This document shows positions 1 through 11,027 of a stretch of DNA of 64,000 nucleotides, one piece after another. The translations under genes and the position numbers were made by a program. The notes beneath the pieces are model-generated. The model saw only the letters and a program-made list of their open reading frames with translations. It searched no databases and was not told the origin of the DNA. Source of the DNA: Chrysoperla carnea. Its lineage: Eukaryota; Arthropoda; Insecta; Neuroptera; Chrysopidae. The stretch's first letter is position 1. The number at the start of each line of letters is the position of its first letter. The stretch covers positions 39,427,435 to 39,491,434 of the forward strand of contig NC_058338.1 in assembly GCF_905475395.1 (NCBI RefSeq), given 5' to 3'.

Positions 1-148
1 ATAAAAGGGCATGGTGTGTATATTAAAAACTGTAAGTTGCATGAAATTCAGTTCTACCGTTTAAAAGTTGTGAACTCTTTTATCGAGGGTTTTTCAAATA
101 TCATATTTACTAGATACTTCTCATCTATTTCCATGCAACCATCATGTT

Positions 149-178
149 CCACAGCGAAGCGTGGCGGGGTTAAGCTAT
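149..178 (+). mobile_element. Degenerate Helitron-like 3' end
   Basis: CCAC (149-152) pairs with GTGG (161-164) around AGCGAAGC. CGGGGTTAAGCTAT follows. This parallels the GTGAAGCGGGCGGGTATCAAGCTAG end of the element at 52485-52957, with CTAG decayed to CTAT. The 5' part would lie to the left, partly outside the window. Confidence 0.4.
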
Positions 179-528
179 TACCTATATTTACACAACTAAC
201 TGTTTTTTTTTTGGAAAATGTTTCTTTTGATTTACGATTTTGGTGGGTAAAGTATCAAAATTAACGATTTTGGTGGGAATTCGGAAAAATGAATTATATT
301 TTTGTGAATTTAAAAAATAAGTTTATTCAGAAATTATTTGTAAACATTATCAATGTTGACATAATGCGATCCCAAATTTATTAAATAGTATTTAAGTTTT
401 ACAAATGTCCGAATAATTCACAATTTATTTATATAATTTAAATTATTAATATTAAATAAATTCAGATATACTGTACTATTTAATATTTTGACATCAACAA
501 TAAACATTATGTTAGTAATCCAAGGCCT

Positions 529-931
529 ATAGAATCAGAGCCAGCACACATTTTCTGGAACTATTTTTTCCATAGCTAAAAATTTATTCAGGCGAACAAA
601 TTAGGTAGTGCGACAATACTAAGTAAGGGCAATATTCAGAAATTTGTAAATTTTAAGTTATGACCCCGGCATATATTTTTACTCCAGCAGCTTAAAATTG
701 TTGACTATTTGTTTTCTTTATTTTTTCATCACATCGACTTTCATGCACTGCAGGCTTCGACCCGGTAGCAATGTAGGCTTTGGCCCGGCACACAACAAAG
801 CAGCGTGTATTTAGGAGAGCCAATTAAAATTACACTTCTCTTAATATCTCCTTTGCTCATTGTAATCGGAATACCTAATAACTACGCCTCGAAAAATTTT
901 TAGCTATGAAAAATAATACTGGCTCTAGGAC
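529..931. mobile_element. Foldback/MITE-like structure
   Basis: The left arm carries CAGAGCCAG (536-544) and CCATAGCTAAAAATTTATTC then AGGCG. The right arm carries CGCCTCGAAAAATTTTTAGCTATG (886-908) and CTGGCTCTAG in reverse complement. Between them is a GC-richer core with two near-repeats, GGCTTCGACCCGG (752) and GGCTTTGGCCCGG (776). No coding capacity is seen. Confidence 0.5.
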
Positions 932-2924
932 AAATTAGTCAATATTGAAAATTATGTTTCTAAAACAAAACATAATTTTTGTTTTAATATGGCAAAGTTA
1001 TATTCAGTAATAATAATTGAATTTTCTATTAATATTGAACGTGAACTTGTAAAAGTTAAGCATGAATAATAATGTGTCATTTCTGGTCGATATGTTACAA
1101 AAATCAATAGCCTTGATATTGACACAAAGAATTGTCCATTTTGCTATTATATTTTAAAAATTACAAAATTTTTGGCACCTTTTTGTTTTAGAATAAATGA
1201 TTCGTAGACAAAGAATGAATTCGTTAACGATATGATGCTTAATGATGTTTGCACACCCACAGTTTTTAGTATCAAAATAATTGGACAGATTTTAAGATTA
1301 TCGATATTTGTTAACAAATTTAAATTTTTTTTAAATGGAGGAAACTCCCCTTATTAATTTGGACTAAAAATTAATTTGTTTATGTTAAAGATGGATTCTG
1401 TCGCTGAAAATGAAATTAATGCTTACTGAAAATAGTTAAGTATGAAATATCTTTACTATAGATAGTAGTTGTTAGGATGATTACTAGCCTCGTAGTTCAA
1501 TGTCTAGAAAGTTAAGGTTTCTCTGCATAAAAATTCAGCTTTTGTATGTTTGTGGACGTAAAAATCGAAAAGTAGTGGATGGATTGGCTTGGAATTTTGA
1601 CAAATCGTAACAGATAAGGATAGTTTTCTCAGTAACATCAGCAATTTTTACAGCGTATATAGTAGCCTCAGAAGCTACAACGTTAAAATAATTAAAATAT
1701 TATTTTAATAAATTTCTTCACATTTTTTTCAAGATAAGAAGTTTGTTTTAGGTGAACCTAGGGCTTTAATGGATATTAAATCAGTTACAAGCTTGGAACC
1801 AATTTAGCAAAATAGAGGGGGCTTTTTTTATACAAAAGACATTTCCATTTTTTTTTTATTTTGATCTGATTTACTTAAAGAAAAGAATGAGTCGATAAGG
1901 CTAATTTTTTTCTATTTTTACATAAAATTTGAATAATCTAGAACTTTTTTTGTTGAGATATTGTGTTTAAACATACTCATTTCGGCGAATAATGAATAAA
2001 AATAGTATTGTAACAAACGTTAGATTGTAAAGATTCGAAAGACTTCTATTTTTGAGACGAAAAATGTAACCTCGCTGTTACATATGCGTTAATAAATCTA
2101 GAGGTATAAATGAAATAATATTTATGCTGATATATTAAATTTGACATATTTATCGAACGAATTGCATTTTATTACCCAAGGTTAAACAATTTAATATGAT
2201 TCGGATTATTTGTAAAAGGTTGACTGTTCATTAACATGTAAATATTTATCAGACATAACTTATTTTTCCTTCAAAGTGTTTATGATAATCATTATATTCT
2301 AATTCTTGGGAAAAAAACTAATAAAATTAAATTTCATTAACGTAAATATTTATTTAAGATGCATCTGCTCTCTTACTTAAAAAATTTAAGTAAATGAGGT
2401 AAATTGTAGTACCTAAAGTCAAACGTATTTTGAATCATTTGTAGTTTCTCGGCATATATATTGATATTTACTGGGCATTATTTCTATTAAAATGAGGATA
2501 TTTAATTAGAATGCGGGTAGTTTAAAGACTGATTGTCAACGTCACTTTAATTAAAGTATTATATTATTATAAATTATTCTATTTTATTAGTACTCAAGTA
2601 CATATAAGCGCAATGCAATATACCTAACTGGGAAAAAAGTCTCATTCACCATGAGTTATTAAAAATACTAGTTGAAGCTGTTGCTGGATGCTCAAAGTAG
2701 TGGATGCCCATATACTCGCGTCATTTTAGCATTTCAAAGAGAATTTTTTTGTACCTCAACCAATGGGGGCAATTTTTTTTTTAAATGTTCAGGGAGGTGC
2801 ATATATTAAAATCTACATCTAACTTGGTGCCGCTAGAAAATATGGCCTTTGCTATGAACCAAATAGGCCAATTATTAGAATCCATTTCTCAGGTGATTTT
2901 TGAAAATTATAAAACTTATTTAGC
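932..2924. other. Gene-free AT-rich DNA
   Basis: Apart from the repeat copy at 1525-1640 nothing is supported. The 68-codon frame at 2785-2991 has a reasonable composition but overlaps a repeat and lacks a splice or promoter context. Confidence 0.6.
1525..1640 (+). repeat. Dispersed repeat (inverted relative to 12335-12430)
   Basis: TTTGTATGTTTGTGGACGTA, TCGAAAAGTAGTGGATGGAT and TTTTGACAAATCGTA match the reverse complement of 12335-12430. Such strings are common near termini of insect transposons. Confidence 0.5.
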
Positions 2925-3300
2925 TGAAGGAGAAACTTGTGGAGTTTTCAATGGTTTAAACATATACATTATGATGCTGTTTGTTACCTAGAGAGCACTA
3001 TAACGATTACATGTTGAAGAGAACGCCTTCATGTACAATCGGTGAAGTGATTCTAAGTATATTAGTATGTGAACAATAGTACAATATGATGTAGTACGAC
3101 GCTTCACACATACGTACTATGCGTTTTTATCGATTGTGATTATCAACTTTCATTCTCAAAAAATACATATTGATGAAGAATAACAGTACTATAGTCAAAG
3201 ACAATTTTCATTGTTATATTTAAAAAAAAAATGGGTTTCAAAACACGTAAATGTAAATTCCGATTCTAGGTACTATACCTGTCCTTATAGATGTTATTAT
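2925..3300 (+). repeat. Dispersed repeat (pair with 19880-20255)
   Basis: Shared strings with the second copy include GAGAAAC, GTTTTCAATG, GATGCTGTTT, AATCGGTGAAGTGATTCTA (AATTGGTGAAAGTGATTCTA there), GAATAACAGT, AGACAATTTT, ATATTTAAAAAAAA and TTCTAGGTA. The left part overlaps a 68-codon frame (2785-2991) that does not continue in the other copy, so the frame is probably chance. A weaker third relative may lie at 13660-13850. Confidence 0.55.
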
Positions 3301-4847
3301 TTTATGATGATTTAATTACCTGATTTTATTTTTGAGTAAAGTAGGTTCATATTTCAAACAAATACGAAATAAAAATTTATAGCATTATCTTCAGCCTAAA
3401 TTTGTACCTCCTCTTTAACTTCTTCCTCTAAAGTTACTTTTCTTGTGATTATAGTTAGTTCTTTCTTGCTGTCTCTTGTTTTTGGGTTAATTGGCTAATT
3501 TATTCTTTAAGTTCACAAAATGTATATATAATGGCGTTAAAATTTTCGATCTTTCAATTGGTAGGCCACAGAAGATTGATTTATTTTAGTTTAACACGCT
3601 TTTATAAGCTTGACTCGCATGAAGAAGTTTCATTATGCTGAAAATATAGAAGAAGTATACCAAAGGTTTGTTCATTGTTAGATATCTCGAGCTCATTGCC
3701 CTAATTTTGTCAATACTAATATTATTTTTTTTAGATATTCGCCTTTTAATGTCTTGATACAGACTACAGAAGTTTGATTTATGTGATCTTTCCTATCTTC
3801 AAGTTTGAGTTTATACATATAGTTATTTTTAAGTGTGAATGAGATTTATCGAATTGAATTATTTAGGAATCCCAAAATTGATGTGAGTTGCATAATAAAC
3901 TATATAACTAAAAATCAAATGCTGATCGTTGGTAAGTGCATCACTTGAAAACAGCTGTACCGATTTGCCTTTCAATGTTCAAAAACGTAATAGTTTGAAT
4001 AAGGTTTTTAAAGAAAGAAAAGTTTCCCGGAAAATACTTTTTTGTGGAATTTTTGTGATTCAAATGATGTACACTCTCTGTCACAAAAATGCACGTATAC
4101 CATTCTAAGTGTCATAATTAGAACATTATATTTGAATCAAATATACTGATTTCTTAATAACACTTATGGTTTAAGTTTTGCATGTCAAAGGGGCTTTGTG
4201 GGTGATAGGCAGGTATAATGTCCCTAAATTATGTGATGATATTTGTTTACAAAGTTGGAATAGTGCAGTGAAATGAGTGCGTAACGGCTATTTTATAATA
4301 ATAATTAAAAGTAAATAATAATTAATTTGTTTCTAATCTGATAATAAGGTTAATTATCATACAATAATTATATAATTGATATATAGTATTTCAAATCATC
4401 ATAATCTTTTCGTACGAAAACATTTTGCATGAAGGATTATTATTATTAATTACCTTTGAAAAACGATTTTTTTTTCTTTAAATGTGTGGGTTGTTTGAAA
4501 ATATTTTACCTATCGCTATCCAAATTTATGTGTTTTATACACATATACGTGTATTTATGACCCATTTTATTTTATTTATAAAATGTTTGCAGGTGAGAAT
4601 AAAACAGTTCAAAATGTTATAAATAGAAGTATTCCATTAATTTATTATATTACTTATAATTATAACGTTTTTATGTGGTTGGTATGTTGTGTTACTAACT
4701 GGCGATTAATACTTTCATATGTATAATTAGACAAAAATTTAATTTATGTACTATTTTTTTTAAAGTTAATTTATATTAAAATGTATTAATTTCTAAGGAT
4801 TTATGAGACATAAAAATCACTTCATTAAATCAATACACATATTAGAA

Positions 4848-5143
4848 AAATAATAGTTTAAAAAACTTAAAAACACGCTTTTGCAATTGGCTGAAGTAAA
4901 ATTCAAAAAAAATAATTTCATCGTAAAAAAGCGTGGAGTGCTAAATTTTATGTATTGTAAATATTATATAGACAGATATTGGTAAACGTAAAGTCATTAT
5001 AAAATATCTTAGAAAACACCCCACGCTTGTTTACGATCAAATGATATTTTTGAATTTAGAGAAAATTATTTTCTTCCTTTTAGTTTCAGCTAGTTACAAA
5101 GTTTCAGCTTTTTTTTTAAATTTTTTTAAAACTATTATTTATT
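4848..5143. mobile_element. MITE with about 70-bp inverted arms, nested palindrome inside
   Basis: The left arm (from AAATAATAGTTTAAAAAAC, containing CACGCTTTTGCAATTGGCTG) is the imperfect reverse complement of the right arm (ending TTTAAAACTATTATTT, with TTTCAGCTAGTTACAAAG). The same arms occur at 37579-37763, so this is a family. Inside, 4920-4940 (ATCGTAAAAAAGCGTGG) and 5024-5041 (CCCACGCTTGTTTACGAT) form a second inverted pair. No coding capacity. Confidence 0.65.
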
Positions 5144-5200
5144 TAGTGTTATTTAGTTTGTTAGACTATTATTTATTTATCAAAAATTCAGTATAAATAT

Positions 5201-5212
5201 GGTGGGAGCGCA
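5201..5212 (+). repeat. Solo terminal motif GGTGGGAGCGCA
   Basis: This matches the ends of the small element at 50045-50115 and lies about 58 bp right of the MITE at 4848-5143. Confidence 0.4.
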
Positions 5213-6289
5213 AATAAATGTGTATATTTTCAGATATGGAAACCGTTATTCCTGAAAATCCTGTCAATAATCAAATAAACTTATAAAGTTATTGTATTGT
5301 CATCGGTCCTTGACAAGTATGCTAAATTTTGACTTAATCCGACGTTTTGAAGGGGGTCAAAATCATGTTCAAAGTTTCCAAATTGTGACTTTTTTACAAT
5401 TTTTTTCATAGTGTTTTTATTGTTAAAAATGCGTAATTTTCAAGTTACAGGCTCTACTCGACCTATATTTTCATAAAAAATTAACAAAAAGCATTTCTGT
5501 TTTTAATGAAAAAGGTCTATTGGAGATTGTAAAATAAATTTTTATTCTTTGATCAGTTCTTATATAGAACGATTTGTGTGTAGATATCATAGTTTTCAAC
5601 AAGCAGACATTTTCACAAAAAAAGCCTTTTGGTTATAAAATTTAAAAAAACCCTTTCTTGTCTTCTTTTTAACTCTCGTGCTAATAAGTCAAAATTTCTT
5701 AATCTAATTAAAATTCAAACGCATGTTTTTGAGAACAAATTAATAAAAAGAAATGTTCATAACAATTCTGATCTGACATATTTATGTCTTGAAAATAATA
5801 ATTTACAGCATTTTATCACACCTCTTTTACGATAATGACCTGTAATTTGTATTATTCATGTTACAGATAGATAAGTTCATATTTATTAGCTAAACGGATG
5901 TTCGTTTAATAAGTTTAATTAACCGTTTGAAATATGGATATATTATCCGTTAAACAATGGCTTATATTTTTTACTATTTAGGTCAAGTGTAATTAATATA
6001 AAATGAATTACTATTTTTATATGACTCATCTTTGTTAAATATCAAATAAAGATTTTGTTTTTTATTTGTAAGGCTACGTTTGGTGAAAGTTCTACGTTAT
6101 AGTCTGTCATTTAAAGATTATTGATTCTTTTCCCATTGTGTAGTCTTATTTTTATTCAACACCAACGTTTGTTTTAAATTTTTTGTGTTCTTTTATACAG
6201 GATGTAAAAAATAGTTTCAGTAAAAAAAAGTTAAATACATAAGTACACCGGTTAAATATAATATATGAATGTATAAGACTCATACGTCC

Positions 6290-6960
6290 TTAATGAGCTG
6301 GTGGAACAAATGAATAAACCTGATATGGATACAAAGACACAGGGACATTTCACGAAATTTTGAAGCCGACGAGCTTGCTAGAAATGGCACAATGCTGCCG
6401 GACACAAGCATCAATAAATATCCGGGAGTTCCATTTGCGAGCTAAAAGTTGCTCCTCAAGGAAGATATCTTAAAAAAAGCCAATCTTAGATGCAGGGAGG
6501 AACGTACTTGTGGTACTACAAGACAGATATGGTTTGAGTACAATCGTAGGCGTTCCGAAGATCTTATATCTTTCAATGGCCTCTGTAAGCAAAGTTGTTG
6601 CGGCTGTTACAGGACACAGGTTAGGCGGCCATCCATGCTGAACGCCTGGGCCTGGCAGTGTATCACGATTACTGCAGGAGCTGTCATAGTAGTGAGAAAG
6701 ATTAGATAATGTCTCATCTTCTCTATCACTGCCCAGCTCTTGCCATGAGGAGATACACTTACTTGAGTCAACCTCTTTTTGAAGACCTGTTTGACTTCAA
6801 GCTCGTCGACGTCAAAGCACTCCTGCTGTTCTTAAACAGCTCCAAATGGTTCATGGAGTAGTGGCCGGGGATGGGCCAACCCTGTTTCGGTATCACAACG
6901 GATCATATAGTCTAAGTGGTCCCACCCCAGGACAGCCACTCTAATCTAAGCTAACCTAAG
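6290..6960 (+). pseudogene. 5'-truncated LINE relic (I/R1-type), RNase H and 3' end
   Basis: With frameshifts and stops, the strand reads the C-terminal end of a non-LTR retrotransposon ORF2. At 6363 the RNase H signature EADELARNGTMLPDTSINKY appears; just before it, GHF...F is a damaged GHSGIEGNE. At about 6610-6700 comes a TGHWLGGHHAERLGL-like stretch, then a Cys-rich CRSC segment. At 6712-6861 one frame reads SHLLYHCPALAMRRYTYLSQ and runs to SSKWFME and a stop. The HLLxxCPALAxxR and final SS.WF motifs are classic for RNase H-bearing insect LINEs. The 3' untranslated tail follows (GGTATCACAACGG at 6889) and ends in a CTAAGCTAACCTAAG tract at 6960. No reverse transcriptase part remains, so the copy is dead. 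Confidence 0.85.
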
Positions 6961-8217
6961 TAAAATATAGGTGTATTTAGTAACTTAGAAGTAATTTGTG
7001 TGTGTGTGTGTATTTTAATACATTAGATATTAAATTAAATATTAAAACCCTTGTAGCATATTAACTAGCGTACTACAGGTGCGTGAATAGTGCACAATTC
7101 TTCAGTGAATTCGTCAAAGACTTTGGTTGAGTTGAGTTAAAAAAAAGGAAAATGATAGGAAATTGAATTTTCAGTAAGTTTATCTTGCTTTAGAAATGAC
7201 AAGTTTAATTAAGGGCGTTTTTAAGTAAGAAAAAAATTAATTTAAGATTATTTATTATAATATATATTTATACTTAAATATAATTGTTTACACGAAAAAA
7301 TATTTTTTATGAGTTTACTAATTTTATTTTACTATCTAAATATAAACTTTCCAACTATTTGTGAACAAAAATTGAAATAAGTTCTATCAAGGAGTTTATA
7401 CTTTGACTCTTAGATAAATTTAACAAACTAAAAAACTACAATACATCTTTAAAATTATTTAGAGTGTTATTTTTATAATTTTAATATTCTTTTAACATCA
7501 AACATTCCAATGATAAATGATATGTTGTCTCCAAAATAATAATCACACGTCACTCAATGATGAGTTAGAATTTTTTTTGAAATATAACATAGACGCTACC
7601 TACTATTTTTCTTTATATACACGTATCAGTATAGAAAGCTATAATTATAACTATGATTAAGATATTAAAACAAATGTAAAACAAATAATTTTAAAAAATA
7701 TATTTTTAAAATATGTAAAACTTTAACATCAAGGTGATTTAAATTATAAAAACTGTGTAAATGACCATAGTTGTTAAACACACAGTATAAAAATATATTA
7801 AAAAAAAAAAAAAAATTATAAAAAGTATTTTTATATGTTTGGATAATTTTATAGTTCAAAGATTTTAATCAATTAAGATTAATTATGATTTTTTTTATAT
7901 TTTATCGTAGTTGGATTCATTTGTAATCCTTCGAAAGGTTAAAATTTAATTTATTTCAAAGGTCTTCATGGCTTTCATAGATGGTTTTCATAGAGTTTAA
8001 AATTTTGTAAGAAAAGCAGGTATAAATCTGAACATATAAACTATGAAGCGAGCTCTGATTGAGACCTAATTCCAAACGGACATCTCCATAGAAAATGAGA
8101 TGGTATAAAAGTACAAATATACTGAGTGTTGAATGATAAATCAAAACGTAAGCAGAGGGTAAAGTTTGTCTGTAGTAAGCTTTGTATATTTTGAAAATTA
8201 TTTTTAATGAAAGTTTG

Positions 8218-8250
8218 AGTCGTCCCGCGAAGCAGATGTGTGCTTGCTAG
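8218..8250 (+). mobile_element. Possible Helitron-like 3' end
   Basis: AAGCA (8230-8234) and TGCTT (8241-8245) form a stem with a six-base loop, preceded by GTCCCGCG and followed directly by CTAG (8247-8250) and a T. Terminal CTAG after a hairpin is the Helitron pattern, but the stem is unusually close to the end and no 5' end was found. Confidence 0.3.
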
Positions 8251-8964
8251 TATTATTATAAGTATTTGTGTTTAGAAATAGAAAATAGTGACAAATCAAT
8301 AGATAGTAAATTTTCTATTAAATGATTTCATTCAACTATTGGACCGTATATAACTTTTCGTGTTATTGTTATGAATATAATGCTTTGTATTTTATTTACT
8401 TGTTTTCAAACGCCCACACAATTCTAAAATAAAAATCTTATCCGAATTTAGAATAACATTCATTGCCAGAAATAAAACGTAAAAAGAACCACATAGAAAT
8501 AACTTAGAATATTTAAATATGAAAGACAATTAAATATATATTTTTATTTTGAGTTAAACATGAATCATATTATTTATTGATTTATCGTGTTGTTCTGAAT
8601 AAAGTATTTTGGATTTGGTACAAATTTAAAAGTTATTATAATTGAATCGGTGTTTTTGTTTATTGTTCATTCAAAGTTGAACATGTTTAAGGGTTGAATC
8701 ATTTATTCGAAGGTTTGATTAATTGCTTTTTATTTGGCAATGTTCTTATTGTTGACATTATTTGTGATATAGAAAGCTGTACAATATAAAAACAGGTGGG
8801 AATTGTTGGATTAAAATTTTACTGCGTTGATTTGTATGAAAAAATCAGGGAAAATTTGAGGCAATTATGTGAACCAATGAAAACTTTTTAGAAACTCAAC
8901 CCAATAGACGTACCTTCTACAAATTTGTATTTAGGGTTGCATTATTCCAGGCTTACAAATTCCC

Positions 8965-9015
8965 CCTTGCATTTGATATGCATAATATGGCCTTGCATTT
9001 GATATGCATAATATG
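8965..9015 (+). repeat. Perfect 25-bp tandem duplication, period 26
   Basis: CCTTGCATTTGATATGCATA plus ATATG occurs at 8965-8989 and 8991-9015. Being identical, it is recent. Confidence 0.9.
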
Positions 9016-9413
9016 TACCTCTAAGAAAAAAGAAAACCGTCATCAACAAACAAACGTTTCGTTAAAAATACATAATATTTGCAAGCATATCACTCTGTTT
9101 TGTTTGGTCCTTTTGCATTCAACTTGGAACTATTGTTTTTGTATTGATGGTAGAATTTTGAAAAAATTTGTTCAAATTTTCATCGATCCTACCTACTAGA
9201 TGTCAAAAATGACCATCGTCAAAATTTATATATATATATATATACGATTATGTGTCTGTAAACTCTCTAGCGATCGCAATTGTAGTCCGATTTGAATAAA
9301 ATTTGGTATCAAGAAGGGTTTTAATATTTATCCGCAAAATACAAAATTTTGAATTTTTTCAAAATAAGAGCAAAAATTGTGTGTTTACTTTTGTGATTTT
9401 TTCTCTAAACCCT

Positions 9414-9540
9414 TAGTTTTCGAAATAAAAATTCTTGAAAAATAAAAATGCAATATTCGATTTAAAGAAAATGTGTTATTTTTTCAATCTCTGAAGGAAT
9501 TCCCTTAGCTAATGCAGCTCCTGCGCTACGAAATTTTTTT
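9414..9540 (+). repeat. Dispersed repeat (inverted relative to 51170-51305)
   Basis: TTCGAAATAAAAATTCTTGA, TTTTTTCAATCTCTGAA, TTAGCTAATGCAGCTCCTGC and GCGCTACGAAATTT recur in reverse complement at 51170-51305. It directly follows a (TA)n run at 9223-9244 and a GATCGCAATTGTAGTCCGAT segment typical of transposon flanks. Confidence 0.6.
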
Positions 9541-10308
9541 CCTTTTACAAATGGTCTTGAATTTCCAACTGTTTGGATAACACTTCTAGTCATATATTGG
9601 AGTGTATGTGGTGAATTTCACTTTAATCCACAGTGCTAATGTTAAAATAGGAAAAATGCTCGTTTTCAGAAATCTTTGGTGCGTAAAAACCACTTTTGTC
9701 TTCGGGCTGAAGGATAAATGCATTCCTAGGACAGTCCTTAGGCTATGCCAATGATGCTTGTAAGGATATACAATCTTACGCACAGATTTTCCAAATCTAT
9801 AGTGAGAGTTGAGAAGTTTCAAACAAATTACGCCTGCCATTCCACATTTCTAACTTTTGTTAGAGTTTTATTACGGGTATAAGTAGTAATATTCTACTAT
9901 CGTATTTCATTTTTGTCCTCTGATGGAACAGTTGTGTAATCGGTCAAATAGTTCAGGAGTAATATTTGACACAACAAAGATTTTATAAATAAAGATATCC
10001 ATTTATATCCATATTTATGTGATTATCCAGTTATATATATCCACATTAAAGTGAGTTTAAAGAATTAAAAAAAAAATAATGTAATTGCAATGAATCACCC
10101 ACATCAATCTAAATAACGAAGGTTTTAGTGTTTATATAATCCGTTCCAAATACTATTTGGCAACTTCAATTTATAATAATAATACTTTCTTTTTTTTTTT
10201 TTTAAAAGACTACATTTTGCATATAATATAGGTACCTACAACATGAAAATATAGCTTAGTGCCACACTTTTAAATTTTAATCAACCCACTGTAATAGTTT
10301 TTTTTTAT

Positions 10309-10882
10309 ACCATGCATATATGTAATATGCAAGGTATACTAAGTTTAGTCCCAAGTTTGTAACGCTTAAAAATATTAATGCTATGAACAAAATTTTGGTA
10401 TAGGTGTTTATAAAATCATTTAAGTAGTTCATTTTCGGTTGCATGTCCGTCTGTCCAACTGTCCGTCTGTCCGTCTGTCTGCCAACACGATAACTCAAAA
10501 GCGAAAAGGTATGAAGCTGAAATTTTTACAGCGTAATCAGGACGTAAAAAGTGAGGTTCAGTTCGTAAATGAGCAACATTTCAATTGGGTCACGACCTAT
10601 GGGTCCGTAGGACCCATCTCGTAAACCGTTAGAGATAGAATAAAAGCATAAATGTAAAAAATCTTCCTTATCAAAAAATTAACAACTTTTGTTTGGAACA
10701 TTTTTTTTGAAACATCACTGTTTACCCGTGAGGTCGTAAATTAATCGTAAATTCTATAGTATGTATTATATGGGTATATCAGTTACGTATGTGTGACATG
10801 TATGTATGTGTCATGTGATAGAGTAATCAACACTGTCTATGCATGGAATTTCAACAATTAACTCAGTCAATTGTTTTTTTTT
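10309..10882 (+). repeat. Dispersed repeat, long copy (pair with 47001-47385)
   Basis: Shared landmarks with the second copy are ACTAAGTTTAGTCCCAAGTT, TTTGTAACGCTTAAAA, ATGAACAAAATTTTGGT, a run of GTCCGTCTGTCTG units (10444-10481), CACGATAAC, TTCGTAAATGAGCAACAT, GTCCGTAGGA, and the end TTTCAACAATTAACTCAGTC. It is less AT-rich than its flanks. Open frames of 61-73 codons cross it on both strands but follow no conserved protein. It is a non-coding transposon-like repeat of unknown class. Confidence 0.7.
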
Positions 10883-10919
10883 TCACTGGTTTTAATATTA
10901 TAATTTGCAGGTAGACATC

Positions 10920-11027
10920 ATGGCTTTAAAAAAATCTATAGATAAAACGGTATTAAAATATTTTAAATTGTCGTGCAATGACAAATTGCTAATAGTCAGC
11001 TTAATTGGACAAGTTTTGGGGCAATAG
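10920..11027 (+). other. Possible micro-ORF, 35 aa, after an acceptor-like site
   Basis: TATAATTTGCAG is followed by GTAGACATC and an ATG with G at +4. The frame reads MALKKSIDKTVLKYFKLSCN... and stops at 11025-11027. It lies just past the dispersed repeat ending at 10882. Composition is plausible for a peptide, but the length is short and chance cannot be excluded. Nothing recognisable. Confidence 0.15.

Noticed and set aside
9586..9840. 84-codon minus-strand frame
   Set aside because: Composition is fairly natural, but there is no family match I can name and no gene context. It adjoins repeat DNA.
10277..10624. Frames of 73 (minus) and 61 (plus) codons
   Set aside because: Both lie in the dispersed repeat and depend on the GTCCGTCTGTC array. 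They are not kept in the copy at 47001.
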